From Mermis nigrescens (Eukaryota > Nematoda > Enoplea > Mermithida > Mermithidae): a DNA stretch of 64,000 nt. Positions 1 to 13,500 of this stretch are shown in pieces. Position numbers and translations under genes: made by a program. The number at the start of each line of letters is the position of its first letter. Within the stretch, counting starts at the first letter, position 1. The stretch covers positions 62,001 to 126,000 of the forward strand of contig JAVLUZ010000191.1 of assembly GCA_036768485.1 (NCBI GenBank), written 5' to 3'. A model generated the notes under the pieces. It was not told where the DNA came from and made no database searches. It saw only the letters and a list, made by a program, of their open reading frames with translations.

Positions 1-390
1 AGAAATAAGAGCTATTTGTCACTTTGGCACTATTTTCTGCAATTCGGAGATAAAATTAACATCGTTATGTTAAGGCTAAATCAGCTTTGTAAGCGCAATG
101 GCAATTATTTAGAGATTTAATCGGCATATTGCAATCGCAATTTCATTTTTGATTTTGTAATATGAATTATTTTAGCTTTCTGAGTCCAGTTTTCTGTGTA
201 AATTTAGCTGAAAACTTATGAAAATTTCGGTGCTTCGCGCCGGACTAATATGAACTGAGTTTAGGACGAAGTAACATTTTTTTGGATAACAAATGGGTCG
301 CAAATTACAGGCTAGGAGCTATGCTTGGGCAAGGTAGAAGTCACCAGATGAGGGTGAAATCCAGGAATGGTCGTATAGTGAATTGTGGTC
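1..390. other. Left edge, part of a LAMP intron
   Basis: AT-rich. One hairpin variant GGTGCTTCGCGCC at 229-241. No exon seen; the missing LAMP 5' exons are not here. Confidence 0.5.
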
Positions 391-640
391 ATCATACATG
401 CACAGCATGGGAATTCCGGGGGGGGGGGTGAAATTTTAAAGTGCCTTTTTTGGTCCCAAAAAATGGTGGGTACGCGTCAAAAATATCGTTTTTCGGCGTT
501 TCTGACGATGCTCTATCTTTCTAGAGCATAAAAAACACTGTAAACTCTCGGAAAATCGCGAATTCTGGGGAAGGGATGAGAATTCTTTGGGAGGGGTTGA
601 AACCCCTCCCTTCATACCCCATGATCATGTAAAGTGATCA
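391..640 (+). mobile_element. Family 5 repeat
   Basis: CATGCACAGCATGGGAATTC to the C-rich end CCCCATGATCATG. Middle block CGTCAAAAATATCGTTTTTCGG is the family 5 signature. Boundaries approximate. Confidence 0.55.
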
Positions 641-1228
641 TTGTTTTTCTTTGTATTTGTTTCGTGCGGAGACTCCCAAAAACCATTGTATATTCTGTTT
701 ATGTAAATCTTAGAGTACTATAATGTGGTATATCAGCTTGTTATGTGCGGTAAACTTGGGGTTTTTGACCTTAATTGGAGAAATTTTGCCAATTTATGGA
801 TTTCTAGGGGTAAAAAAATACAAAAAAATTTATCAATGTGGGGCGAAGCGCCGGAAAATTTTGATATTTTTGCTGTTTTCAGATAAAATTTCCCGCCTTT
901 TTTGCTCAAAAGTTGTCACGCATCACTTTTCGTTTTCTCAAAATCGCCTGACAGTACCATATTTTCCAAAACCGTAGGAAGGGTTAATACTTCTCTCACC
1001 CCGCCCCCTTATGCCCTTGTGTTCCAGTAGCATATGAAAAATGCGCTAATTAACAAAGAAACTCGTACAGAGTTGCTTAAATTTCAGCTGCTCTAATTAG
1101 TGTCATTCTATCCTTTCCCATTTTTTATGATTCAAATAATTTTATTTTTATATGCGTCATAAATTGTTTCATTTGTCGCTCCTGTTGTTTTATCTGAGCT
1201 AAATTTTAAATGGCGTGCTGTGTTATAG

Positions 1229-1511
1229 GGCCAGAACGCCACAGCTCGAGTTTTCGTGCCCTCTGATTCTGTTGTAACTGAAAACAGCACATGCAATGTC
1301 AACACACAAACTGGCCAATTAGAAAAGGACGAACAGTCTCTGCAACTGAAATTCAAATTGCACGACAATTATTGGTGGCTGACGGTCAATTTTACTAAAG
1401 ATTCAAAATTGACTGGCGATGAAACCAACGAGACTGTGATTGCTTATTACGTGCGTTTGGACTACGTCAACGATGATATCACATTTCCCAATAACACGAG
1501 ACCTGGGCGAC
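1229..1511 (+). CDS. LAMP1: LAMP exon: luminal domain 1, middle part
   Basis: Acceptor TTATAG before 1229 and donor GTAAGC at 1512. Starts in phase 0 (GQNATARVFVPSDSVV) and ends one base into a codon. Contains NSTCNVNTQTGQ, DEQSLQLKF, WWLTVNFTK and YYVRLDY. Same length (283 nt) and same phases as the domain 2 exon at 9895-10177. Confidence 0.92.
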
Positions 1512-4500
1512 GTAAGCATTGCAGTGATTTCTAATCAAAAATATAATATGACCGTTATAATGTACCGGGCCCTATTTGAAGAGGGGCAGCAGATTCATAC
1601 ATGGACAAACCGCTCAACTTCAATCAATATAATATCAATGGGGACTGGGTTAGTATCGATTGGCAGACCTTAATATTAATAAATATTTCACTATATGCCA
1701 TACAAATCGAAGAAAAAAGGTGGAATATATACAAAATTGATTCTTAAACCATCTAATCAGCCAGTCAATTAAAAAATGAAGATGAATCTAAGAAAATAAA
1801 GGGAAATTATTTGAAAATTAATTGATCAATCAAGCAGTCAAATGCCAACCAATTGCTAGCCAACCAATAATCAATAACGAATCAACCAATCAACCAACCA
1901 AAGAACCACTTTGTAAGAGGACAACCTGTGGCGTAGCTGTGGGGGGACTGGGAGGACTATTTTCCCGGAAATTTTGGAAGTATGAACATTTTTTTACAAG
2001 GGTATCCCAAAGGGAAAAATTGGAGTTCCTTGAAGAGTGTTAGAAAAACCGCTAGAAGAGATTTCAGCACACTTATTGAACTAATAACCCAAAATTTTGG
2101 GCGCTTCGTGCCTTATTTATTTATATACAACATATCTGTTTAATAAAATTAAAATCAAATTTGATTTTTTATAATTTTTTGCTTCTCTTATGTTTAGACT
2201 TCGTTGAGAAAAGCTCAAAAACATCTTTATTTTTGCCTATAAGTAGTTGTTGAGATATCCAATTTCAAAATTTTCGTTCCCCTCGATATTACAAGGCCAG
2301 CTACGCCACTGTGGACAATCAACCGAAAATTTGGGCAGCTGGTATCAACGGGAAGACCAGCCGTTGAGCATATATGTACATATGAGTAGCTCACCTAGCC
2401 GTCAGCAATTTTTTAAAAGTTAATGCACGCACAAACATGCTGAAATATCGTATTTGCATATCTTATATTGCTTTAGATTACGACTTTTTTGCTTTATTCA
2501 ATGTAAGCTATACAGGGTGGCCCACAAAAATGCTACTATCTGATGTTACTAGTCATTTTTGGCTAGTATTGCATAGAATTTTAAGATTGGTTGCATTCAT
2601 GCATGCACCGCATGAGAATTCTGGGCGGAAGATGGAATAAAAAAATTTTAACGTGCTTTTTTGGATCAAGAAACATTTGTAGGAGTTTCTGACAATGCTT
2701 CATCTTCCTAGATGACAGAAAAGAATTTCATAAGAGATTCAAAAAGATTCAACATTATGTAGTCAAAAATGGATGTTTGGCGCGAAGCGCGGAAAAAATT
2801 TTAAAACTTTCGAAATCAAGTATCGCTGTTTCCTCTGAAAATCACGAATTTTGGGAGAGGTGTAAATATTTTTGCGGGCGCAGGGTTACATCCCTAAACC
2901 CCTCCCCAATATTATGTATAGTTGAATTACATATGTAGATGAAAATGTCTTCGTTTGAATCGTGTAAATTTTTGGTTAGCTGCTTACGATTTTCGCTTAC
3001 TCTATCTTAATCTTTCTCGATTCTGACATGAATTTGTTTACCCTTTGACGATATTTTGCGATTTTTCCACCTAGTAGAAATAGTGTATACCTACATAGGG
3101 TGCAAACAATGTGATTATAATTTTTCCGACTGACGATATTGTCAGAAAAGGGCACCTTTATTCACAGTAATGTGATACCATGCAGAAACTCTGGAGATGA
3201 AACTATCAAAATCGAGTGTAAACTAATAGCCATGTAGCGCACGAACGGCAGGCAGCTGGCCAAAATTTTTTATATGATTTAAACGAAGACGATTTTTATT
3301 TACCGAATGCAACTGGTCTCAGATTTCTATGTCTGAATTCGCCAGAGCACAGGTGAGCAATGCTGCGCCACCCGCGCCACCGGGTGGCGCCAGAAGGCAC
3401 TTCGGTACCTTCAGAACCCCAGCTGGGTGGCGCCAAAAAAACAATTTTGATTATGGGGTAGAATTTTTTTACCCAAAAATAAATGAGTGAGAAAATGATA
3501 CAAACAACTACAAACAACCAACCAACTGACCGGCCAACTAACCAGCCAACTAGCCAACTAGCCAACCAAACAACCAACCAATCACCTACCCAACCAAACA
3601 ACTAACCAACTGGCCAAACAAACAACCAACCAACAAACTAGCCAACCGCTCAACTAATCAACCAACCAACTAACCGGCCAACCAACCAACTAGCCAACCG
3701 ATCAACCAAACAACTAGCCAACCAGCCAACTGGCCAAACAACCAACCAATTAGCCAACCAACCAACCAACTAAGCGGCCAACCAACCAATCAACTAGCTA
3801 ACCGAACAATCAACCAACTAACCGGCCAAACAACTAACCAACTAGCCAACCAAACAACCAACCATCCGGCCAAACAACCAACCAAAATCCATTGCCCAGG
3901 TATGAGCCAGAGGTTTGATATAATATCTTTGTAGCCGTTTTCGAACCATCCACCCTGTATAAGCTTCTTAGAAATTCCGTATGACCACCGATTTAATGAG
4001 AATTTTGAATTGTTTCTTAGCTTGATCCTGAATTGAATTTGAATGGATTTAATCAAACGAGAAGCAGAAAAAAGGGCAAGGCTTCAATCATGCTGAATAT
4101 CTACCAGATTATCGTTTCAAATTAATATTACTGCAACACTTAACTCTATTTCAGACTGTCAAATTGATTTTCATTTAATAACGTATGTTTCATATATGCG
4201 ATTAATGCTTTTAAGTGCGCATTGAAATAATTTACACATATTAATAATAGGTTTTTTAAGACTATACCGTAGAGAATCACGTTGACAAGACGACTGGAAA
4301 GGGCTCTCTTATGTTGTTCAAATCGGATTCAACTCACTGTTATCGATGCAATAGTGAAGAAACGAATGAAGTGGTGCCAGGCTTCAGCATTTTGACAGAA
4401 AATCTAAAAGTCGAAGCTTTCTTGCCTAACCGTACTACGTTGATGGATGGTAAGCAATTTTTTGTTCTCTATGTGCATGTAAATATGTATGTATGACAGT

Positions 4501-7500
4501 GTTTTTTGTACAAGGTCCGTTTGTATATGCACGAAGATGGTCCTCAAAAGTTGTACATTTTGTTCATGCAATTTTTTTTAAATATAAATAGTACAGTAGC
4601 GATTTTAGTGTGGTAAAACGCGTTTTCTGATCTTTGTTAGTGTATTTCAGCTTAATTTCTGGGTTTTCTGACGCCAAAAATTACTGAAATTGTTTCAAAA
4701 CGGCGCTCGCCAAAAAATTTGACACTTCTCCATTTTAAATGCAAATTCTGCCATTTCAAAGATATATAGAACACACAATTACTCATTTTGGCGCGAAGCG
4801 CCGAAAATTTTGGGAATTTTACACCATTTTACAGTTTTTGTCTTCCCACAAATCTTTGTACATTTTTTACACACAAATTTTTGGGTACTATAATATGGTA
4901 TAGTAGCGATTTTAGTGTGGTAAAAAGAGAGTTGTTCGACTTTTGGTAGTGTATTTTAGCTAATTTCTGGGTCTCTAAGGGCAAAAATCACTAAGAATCG
5001 TCTTAAAACAGCGCGAAGCGCCTAAAAATTTGACATTTTTCCGGTTGAAATGCAATTTTTGTCATTATAAAGATATACATATAGAACACACAATTACTCA
5101 TTTCGGCGCAAAGCGTCGAAAATTTTTGCGAATTTTAGACCTTTTTTTGCAATTTTTGTCTTCCCAAAAATCTTTGCACGTGTACAAAGACGGTCCCAAA
5201 AAGTTTTCGTATACATCGGGAAAAATCTTTGCCGAGTACAAAAAAACACTGATGTACGAAACTTTTTTTGATCTTCGCTAGCCTTTTCTCTATGAATTTT
5301 TGGAATATCTGCTTTATATGCATGTGTATGTATGTAGTATTAATTAATTGTTCTTTGGTGTTAACAACTAATTTGTAATTTTTTATTATTATGGGTTCTT
5401 TGCAATTGCAGAAGTTTAGTGAGCAGCACGTGAATTGTCTTTATATTTTGGAGGTAACAATTTATAAATCGATAAACAGTTATAATTACTATGAGGAGAT
5501 GTGTATTTGTTGTACATAACGAAATATATAATGCACAATTGAAATATCCTTTGCTTTCTTAGATTTAGCTGATTGAGATGATCGCATGAAACTCTTGTGG
5601 TGATTATAATATGTAATTATAATTATTAACTCTTAATTTTTTCGTGATTTCCAGTGAATGTTTTCGCGGATTTTATTAAAAGTTGAAGCATTTTTAAGTC
5701 CGTAGTTGGAAAAAATTCTTGTAACAGCTCAGAATTTTAAGTGAGAGTAGTAAGACATTTTTCAGGAGAAAGATAAATGACCGTTTAAAAATGGTAAATA
5801 TGCAGCATCAAAAATGACCTAAGCCACGAATTTTTGATCGAAAGCTGAGAGGGGAGTTAAAAAATACCTATTTTTAGGGCAATGGGCATAAGGTTAAGGT
5901 TGGTTGCGGGCTCTCCCTAAACTTAATGTATGCAAAACATCCTGCATGCATTTCTATAGTTTGTTCCATTCCAAACGGCTCATTTTTGCTTGACGGCTTA
6001 GTACTGTAGCAGAATATTTTACGGGTTAGGTTGTTGCGGCACTCTGTTACATGCGCCATAGGTTAAGCAAAGCACATCAAACATCAGTAAGATGGGGTTA
6101 TAGCAACCAGATGTTACGAGAGCATAACTGAAGAAGTCACTTGTGGAGTGAGGATCTATTTCAGTAATAAGACTTTAGCAAAAAATGGCCCCTTTGGAAT
6201 GGAACAGACTAAAGGAGGAATGTCCCACCACCATCACCACCCTTCACACACTTCAGGCTTTTAGGCGCGATATCACTTTACATGATCTTGGCTCACCTCT
6301 CCCAGAAAATTTTAAAGCTCCCCAGAAATTTTTCGACCCTCACCATAGGTGGGCAGCACCGAAATTCTGGGGGGGGGGTGAAAAAATTTCTGGGGGTCGA
6401 AAAAAATTTTTAAAGGTCAAAAAATGGTTTTAAAAGTGGTTGTATGGCAAAAAACACCATTTTTCGACGTTTCTCATCAAGCTCTATCCAATGACATCAA
6501 AAAATTGCTAAAAAAGCAAAAAAAATTTTTCTGGGGGGGTATTTCAACTTCTGGGGGGTGTATACCCCCCAAACCCCCACGCCCATGTGTGACCCCACCC
6601 CTCAGTATTCGCGATTTTTCAAAAACTTCCCGGAAAAGTCGTAGAAATGGTGCTGCCTTAAGCGTTCTACATAGCTATCTGTTTGCTCAAAAGTTTCAAA
6701 TGTTCGGCGTTTCGCGCTATATATATATATATATACTCATTTTTAGACTATATTTTGTTCAATTGATTCGAATCTTTCTAATGTTTTTCCGAATCTTTTC
6801 CAATTGTTTAACCGTAGAACTTGACAGGAAAAATACTAGACAGAAACTTGTTTAACACCCCCGTTTTTTGACTTTACTTCTCCCGGAAAGCTCAATATTG
6901 ATGTAAATAAACACAATTTGCTGTGACGATACTCTTTAGAAAGTACTTTATTCTTAATCTATTCGACTCACTGTTTTCTTTTTTTGTACAAAAGCTTCAA
7001 TCTTTTTTTACAATCGAAAATCGGCCAAAAACTGCATATACTTCGCGTACAAATTTGTATAAAGATCACTCCAAAAATGTTTGCACGAGCCTCAAAATCT
7101 TTGTCCCGTACAAAAATAAAAAAAGTGATTCGACTTATCTCGACTTCTAATCGGAGCAAGTAGCGAACAAGAAATGGAACAGAAACGTATTTTTCCACCA
7201 TCCGCCACAACACCCTATTTAGTGTAAAGAAATTCGGTATGGGTCAGTTTGTAGCTTTTGGATCGTAGTACGTTTGTGTGTGAAAACTTCTGTTCCGAAT
7301 CCCATTTGAGATATTGACCAGTCAAAAAAGGGAAGAAAACGTGTTTTTTCGCCCAATGTTTCACCCCTGATTTCGAATTTCACTCCTCCATAAGTAACTC
7401 AATATTAAAATTTTTCAAACGCGATTTTCTGCGACCTGTAGCCCTTGAATTGTACTTTAATTTTATTCTATTAAAATAATCCCGACTTATAACCGTAGAT

Positions 7501-10500
7501 GTTGGCGGAGAAATCTCAGACAAAACCTGCTTTTTACACCATCCACTAGAGTTTTAAGTTTAAATCCTTAGATCTAACTCCGTATTGGGTGTTAAAAAGT
7601 GTGCAGGTATGTAAGCCGACAGTAGTCCTTGAATCGTAGTACTTTTCTGCTGGAACAAATTTTTGGGACTTATAACTAGAGTTATTGGCAGACAAAATAC
7701 AGGCCGAAATGTGTCTTTCCATCCTCAGATTTTTTACACTCTTTACACTACCACTCTAGAAATAAGTCACTTTTCAAAAAAACAAAGAAGTGGTTTTGAG
7801 CTTAGTCAATTGTCTACATTAAAAAAAATCAGACTATACAGAATGCAGGACTGAGTTAGAAAAATCAGGTAACCGACCAAAATTTTAGAAAAGTATATGT
7901 TATAACGTTACAGTAAAACATTACACACTCTTTACACACTGGGTATTGATTTAAAAAAAACAAAAAACATGGGCAGCGAATTTTTCATAATCTGTCTTTT
8001 AAAAAGACCGCACAATACATAAGTGTCCCAGTGTTGCTGTAGGGGGACTTATGTTAGGGGTACCCAAGTATATTATAGGCATGGGCGTACGCAGGGGGCG
8101 GCCGCCTCCCCTAGCCCAAAATAATTTGGAAAGGTAAAGAAATGCATGGAAATTGGCATCTTTTTATCGAAAGATCTAAAAATTTTAGGCGCCGTAGAAT
8201 CATTATTTTCCTCAATTTAGACCCAAGCGCGGCAAAAAATCGTCATTTTTCATAGCTTATTAGAAAAAAATGAAATTTTTTGAAAAGTTTGAATTTTATG
8301 AGCTTAACGGATAGAGCCGGCTTGGAAACGTCATGATATGCACTTTATTTTGTGCCTCTGCAAACATATTACAAAATATTTAGTCACCAATTTTGGACTG
8401 CCCCCTAAAAAACCTGCGTTCGCTCCTGATTATAGGTACGCGCTAACGCGTTACCTATGTCATCACCTTCCTGAAAAAAAAACGTTAGGATTAAAGCTTG
8501 CTAAATTCTAGCTGTAGGATGCATATGTAAGTGCATTAAGCGAAGTAGTAAAGTTAATACTCTAATTCACACTTTCCGTTTTCAAGCCTTTTCTTATATT
8601 TGCGAAAAGGTATTTTTTAGTCATCATACTCGCACTAAGTGAGCCAATAAAGCAGTAATGTATGCTTTGTCAATATTTTTAAGAATTTATATGCGAAAAG
8701 GACCAAGTTACGACGACAACAGCTTCGCCTACTACTACGTCGCCTTCGCCAACTCCTAAATCAACGGCTGGCAATTGGACGGTGTATAATGACCCGCGAT
8801 ACACGTGCATTCGCCTCATGTCCGATATTTATTTAAATTTGGACTATAAGACGAGAGACGTAATTTAATTTTTAATTTAAGTTTACTACATTTTTGCTAA
8901 AGTTCAAACGTTTATGAGTTTTTATTTGAGCTTTTAATTTTTGTTGTGCGAATTATTCAGGCTTGTGTTTTTCCTTACAAAACGGTAATGTACGTGTTGC
9001 GTGCGTCTTTCTTTTTCGAAATATTTAAATTCCTTTTTTATCTTGTTGAAAATTTTGGCTCTCACGCCACAAAATTTTAAAATAATTCAGAATCAATCGA
9101 CACTGTTCTCTGCCACGAAAACACTTAACGGTCCTTAACCTTTGCATGTTATAGCATAGGACGTCGTCAACTGTTCATTAAAGCAACATAGAACATACGA
9201 CGGCGTCCTGTATTATAATTTAGATCGAAAGTTTTTAGGATTCTTGAGTAAGTGTTCAAATTTCGTGCCAAGAACTGTACAAGTGGCTTTTTTAAAAAAC
9301 AGTCGAAAATGGGTCTGAAATTTGCATTTCGCTTGCGGAATATCGTTTTACGTCGTTTTTTAAAATTTAAAATCGCATCTGGCGCAATATTTTTTGAAAG
9401 TTTTATAGCGGAAATCTTGCGCGAAGGCAAACTTGTGAAATTTAGGCGGAAGGACGTTTAGAAGTTTGAATTACTGCTCGATTTTCATGTATTTGTTGCA
9501 TATGATCAGAAGCGTCAAAAATTTCTTAAAGTTTTGCTCTGGCGAAGTCGTTTTAAAAATTATTTCAACTTATCCTTTGCCTAAAAATTTGGCTTCTAGA
9601 CTGCCAGGAGAGTAAATGAATGTAATTAATAGGTATCGAAAAATCTGAGAAATTATTATCTTTGACAACCGAAGATTCTTGCAAATTACATATTCATTCT
9701 TTATCTCGCCAATTATGTTGAGCCGATGGGGTTGCGTGCGTCCCTCGTAAAATAAACATATACCCTCTCTTAAATAACATTATATGCACAAACATTTGCT
9801 CCTACAAAGACTCCCAAAGGTCTTCGTACAATCACGAAGGGGTTTGTACAAAAATCTGGTCGTCAGATATTCTAATTAATGCATTGTACAATAGGAACAA
9901 AACGCCACAGCTCGCGTGCACGTGCCCAAGCGGTCTGTTGTAACTGAAAACAGTACTTGCAACGTCAACACCCAAACTGGACAGTTGTTAAACGACGAAC
10001 AATCGCTGCAGCTTAAGTTTGTGCTGCGTAACAGTACTTGGTGGTTGACAGTCAATTTTACCAAGCATCCGCAATTGACGCGTGACGAAACCAATCAAAC
10101 TGTGCTCGCTTATTACGTTCGTCTGGATTACGTCGCCGATGCAGTCTCCTTCCCGAATATTTCTGATCCTGGACATCGTAAATATTTTATATTTCTTGAA
10201 ACAATTAGTTTCAAATAATTTGTACGATACTTCGCAATGTGCATGTAATAGCGGAGATTGGTGATCCTTCCTCTTAAAGTTAATCGTTTCTACCTATCCC
10301 CTGTAGTGCCAGAAAATTTTTGACCGCTCCCGCCCCCAATTTTCGGGGAAAATGATTTTTTGGTCATTTTTGGCTTGTGTTTTCGGCCCAAAATTAGAAG
10401 CCATTCACCCAACCCCTATCCCTAAAATTAGTCAGAGACCTCCACCCAAAATTTTGAACCTTTACATGTATGCTTCGGAAGCTACATACATAAATGTTTC

Positions 10501-13500
10501 GGGCATCCAAAGATATACATACGTTTTTCAGCGTTTTCGGCACATTTTTGTCCACTAAGAATTTGATACCGGGCCCTTCATTTTGATTTTTTCTATATAT
10601 TTAGTCAGTCCTACCAATTAATGGTGAGCAGATTGTTCAAATGGAGCGCGGGGCAATTTAAATTTAAAGTTTTGTTGTTTGGAAAGTGTGATACTTTTGT
10701 ATTTCTCTACATTTCTTCATTTTTCAAAGATTTAGGCGGCCATCCTTCAAATACAGCTCTGACTACAGTTCTCATCACGAAATATCAATATTCATACGTT
10801 TCTCAAGTTTTGCGGAGAATTGGACTGCTAATCTTGTAGGACGTCGTCCTGTGCTTTACGCAGTAATGCAAAATAAACGTCGCGATCTTGTACAATTTAT
10901 TTTAATACAGTATAAAATTAGTAAAACTAAAAGCGTTACTGGTGCTTCTGGCACTAAAAAGCTTAAATTTGAACAAAAATTCAATTTAGTGCCTAAGGAA
11001 AAATTTCTGCATTGCATTATTCTATTCATCAGCCATAAAAGTTTAGTATTCCGATATTTTGCTAAATTAAGCCTTATTTCCGACTTGCCTTTTAGATGCA
11101 AGTTTCAGCTGATTCCGAGACTTTTGATTAGCTCCGATATTTGTCTTAGTTTAGACGATACCCAAATAGGTCTAGATCAGCTTAACCCTCGCGTTTCCGT
11201 GAACTAGGACGGCGTCCTAGCCGATCACTTTTTTGTGACTTTTTTCGTTGCATGTTTTGTATGACTACAAAACTTTGTCTAGCCACGATTTAGCGCATAG
11301 TTACATCATTTGAAATGTTCAAGCTAGTAAATAAAATTATACATCCTAAAAAACTAGCATATTTTCATGATTATCACGTAAAAACGTACATCACAAAAAA
11401 AGTTTTGGTCAATGATTAGTACAAGATTGGTGGGCTTCTACATACTTCTTAATCAGCTACTACAGTCCTAAAATGATATTTCAGTCAAGTAAAATATATA
11501 GTAGCATTTTTTTACTTATAACTTCTTACAAAGTTACTTTAGCGAAAAATGACAATCATAATCAGAAAGAGCTTAAAAAATCGCACAAAATGATACTAAT
11601 ATTTGCTACGTTGAGTGAGACTAATTACCTTTTAAGCCGGCTAGGACGGCGTCCTAGCACGGGAACCTTTGACTTCAGAAAAACACGGGAACGCGAGGGT
11701 TAATAAAGCCGTCTATCTCCGAGCTTATCAAAAATCATCTTACACATTTTAATTTGGCTTCGGCTAGCCAGAAAGCTACATATTTCGCAATATCATTTAC
11801 ATTAAATCACTGTAAGTTACTGGATAATCCCTATACATAGATTTACACGCTACACTGGGTTACTGTTCAGATTTATGTCCATGCGTTTATTGTTTAGTAG
11901 ATTCTGGGTAATATTCCTATTCTTGAGCTGTCATGGAGAGTCGTGGGAAGCGTCAAGTTTGGACCAGTGTTTTTTGTATTCGGCAAAGATTTTTCCCGAT
12001 ATACAAACACTTTTGAGGATCGTCTTTGTACGTGTTTAAAGATTTTGGGGAACACAAAATTGCAAAAAAAGGTTTGAAATTGGGAAAAATTATGAGTGAT
12101 TGTTCTATATATCTTTAAATGTCAGAAATTGCATTTTGAAAGAAAAAATTTCAAATTTTTCGGCTTCGCGCCGTTTTACAATTATTAGTGATTTTTGCCC
12201 TCAGAAACCCAGAAATTAGCTAAAATACACTACCAAAGGTCGAATTACTGTTTTTGCCACACTAAAATCGCTACTGTACCATATTATAGTACCCAAAAAC
12301 TTGTGTGTACAAAATGTACAAAGGCTTTTAGGGACCATCTTCGTACATGTACAAAGGGACCTTGTACAAAAAAACACTGGTTTGGACTAGAATTATCGAC
12401 CAATCTGCAGTAAGATGGATCTAGTGAACTTGTTTTTTCAGGATATGCTATAGAGAATATTGTGGATATGACAAGTGGAAATGGCTCCTTGTCGCTGTTT
12501 AAATCGGATCCGACTCATTGCTACCGATGCAATGCGGAAGAAAAGACTGAAGTGGCGCCTGGCTTTAGCATTTCAACGCAAAACCTCAAAGTCGAGGCGT
12601 TTTTGCCTAATCGCACGGCGTTCATGGGCGGTAAGCATGCTCCTTATATGTATATACATAGGAAAGTTGACAGCGTGAAAAAATTTGTCGGAAGCAGACT
12701 TTAATTAAGCAGCGCAGATTTTGTAGCAAATGTCGTATGCTCAATGAATTATTTTTCGTTGTAAAACTTTATCCTGGCCTTGCTTACATGCACTTAGGGG
12801 ATGAGGGATATTACCCCCTGGAGGGTCAGTCAGAAGGGTACTGTGAGTCCGGCGATTTCGAGCTGAATGATTTTTTTCGCGTCATTTTTGAGGACATCAA
12901 TAGCAATAATGTCAAAATTTCTCTGGCGCTTCGCGCCGAGATCATTACTTTTATGTGCTTTCTATTCAAAAAGCACCCAAAATTGATCAGTTTCTCTATG
13001 TGTCTCTGTTAAACTGATATAATGCTGTCAAAATTGACTAAAAATGCTTTCACAGTGCAGTATTATCATGAAAAAGCGTTTTATAGGCTCTTTAGACCAT
13101 TTTCGTCGTTTAAATAGCAAAAAAATTGTGAACACTGAATAAACTGTTTTGGATTTCTGGGATTTTACCCCCTCATACCGACCCTCACCTTGTGCATCTA
13201 TGAGGTCTTGTATGTAATATCTTTTCGTCGCCATATGTATATGACCGTAATTTTGTAAATTTAAGCTGGAATCTTACCGCTGTTTATAAATACATAACAA
13301 ATTACCCTTAAGGCGCATATTTAACGGTTCAAAATTTTAGTAGGGTGGAAGGGTAGCCAGCCGTTTTCAGGGGGCCTTCTATTTTTGACCAAAAATGGCA
13401 AAAACGCCTTTGAATGACATAAAAACGCTCATTTGTTGGGGTGTATTTGTAAGCATGCTTGGCCGGTAATTGCGAAGCCCGGGTTTGGTTCCAAGCTAGC

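Noticed and set aside
3296..4056. Frames rich in WLVGWLVGW that look like a membrane protein
   Set aside because: They are translations of the CCAACCAA minisatellite.
10851..11207. 118-codon open frame
   Set aside because: No similarity recognised; it lies between palindromic repeat ends in a LAMP intron and on present evidence is chance or transposon sequence.
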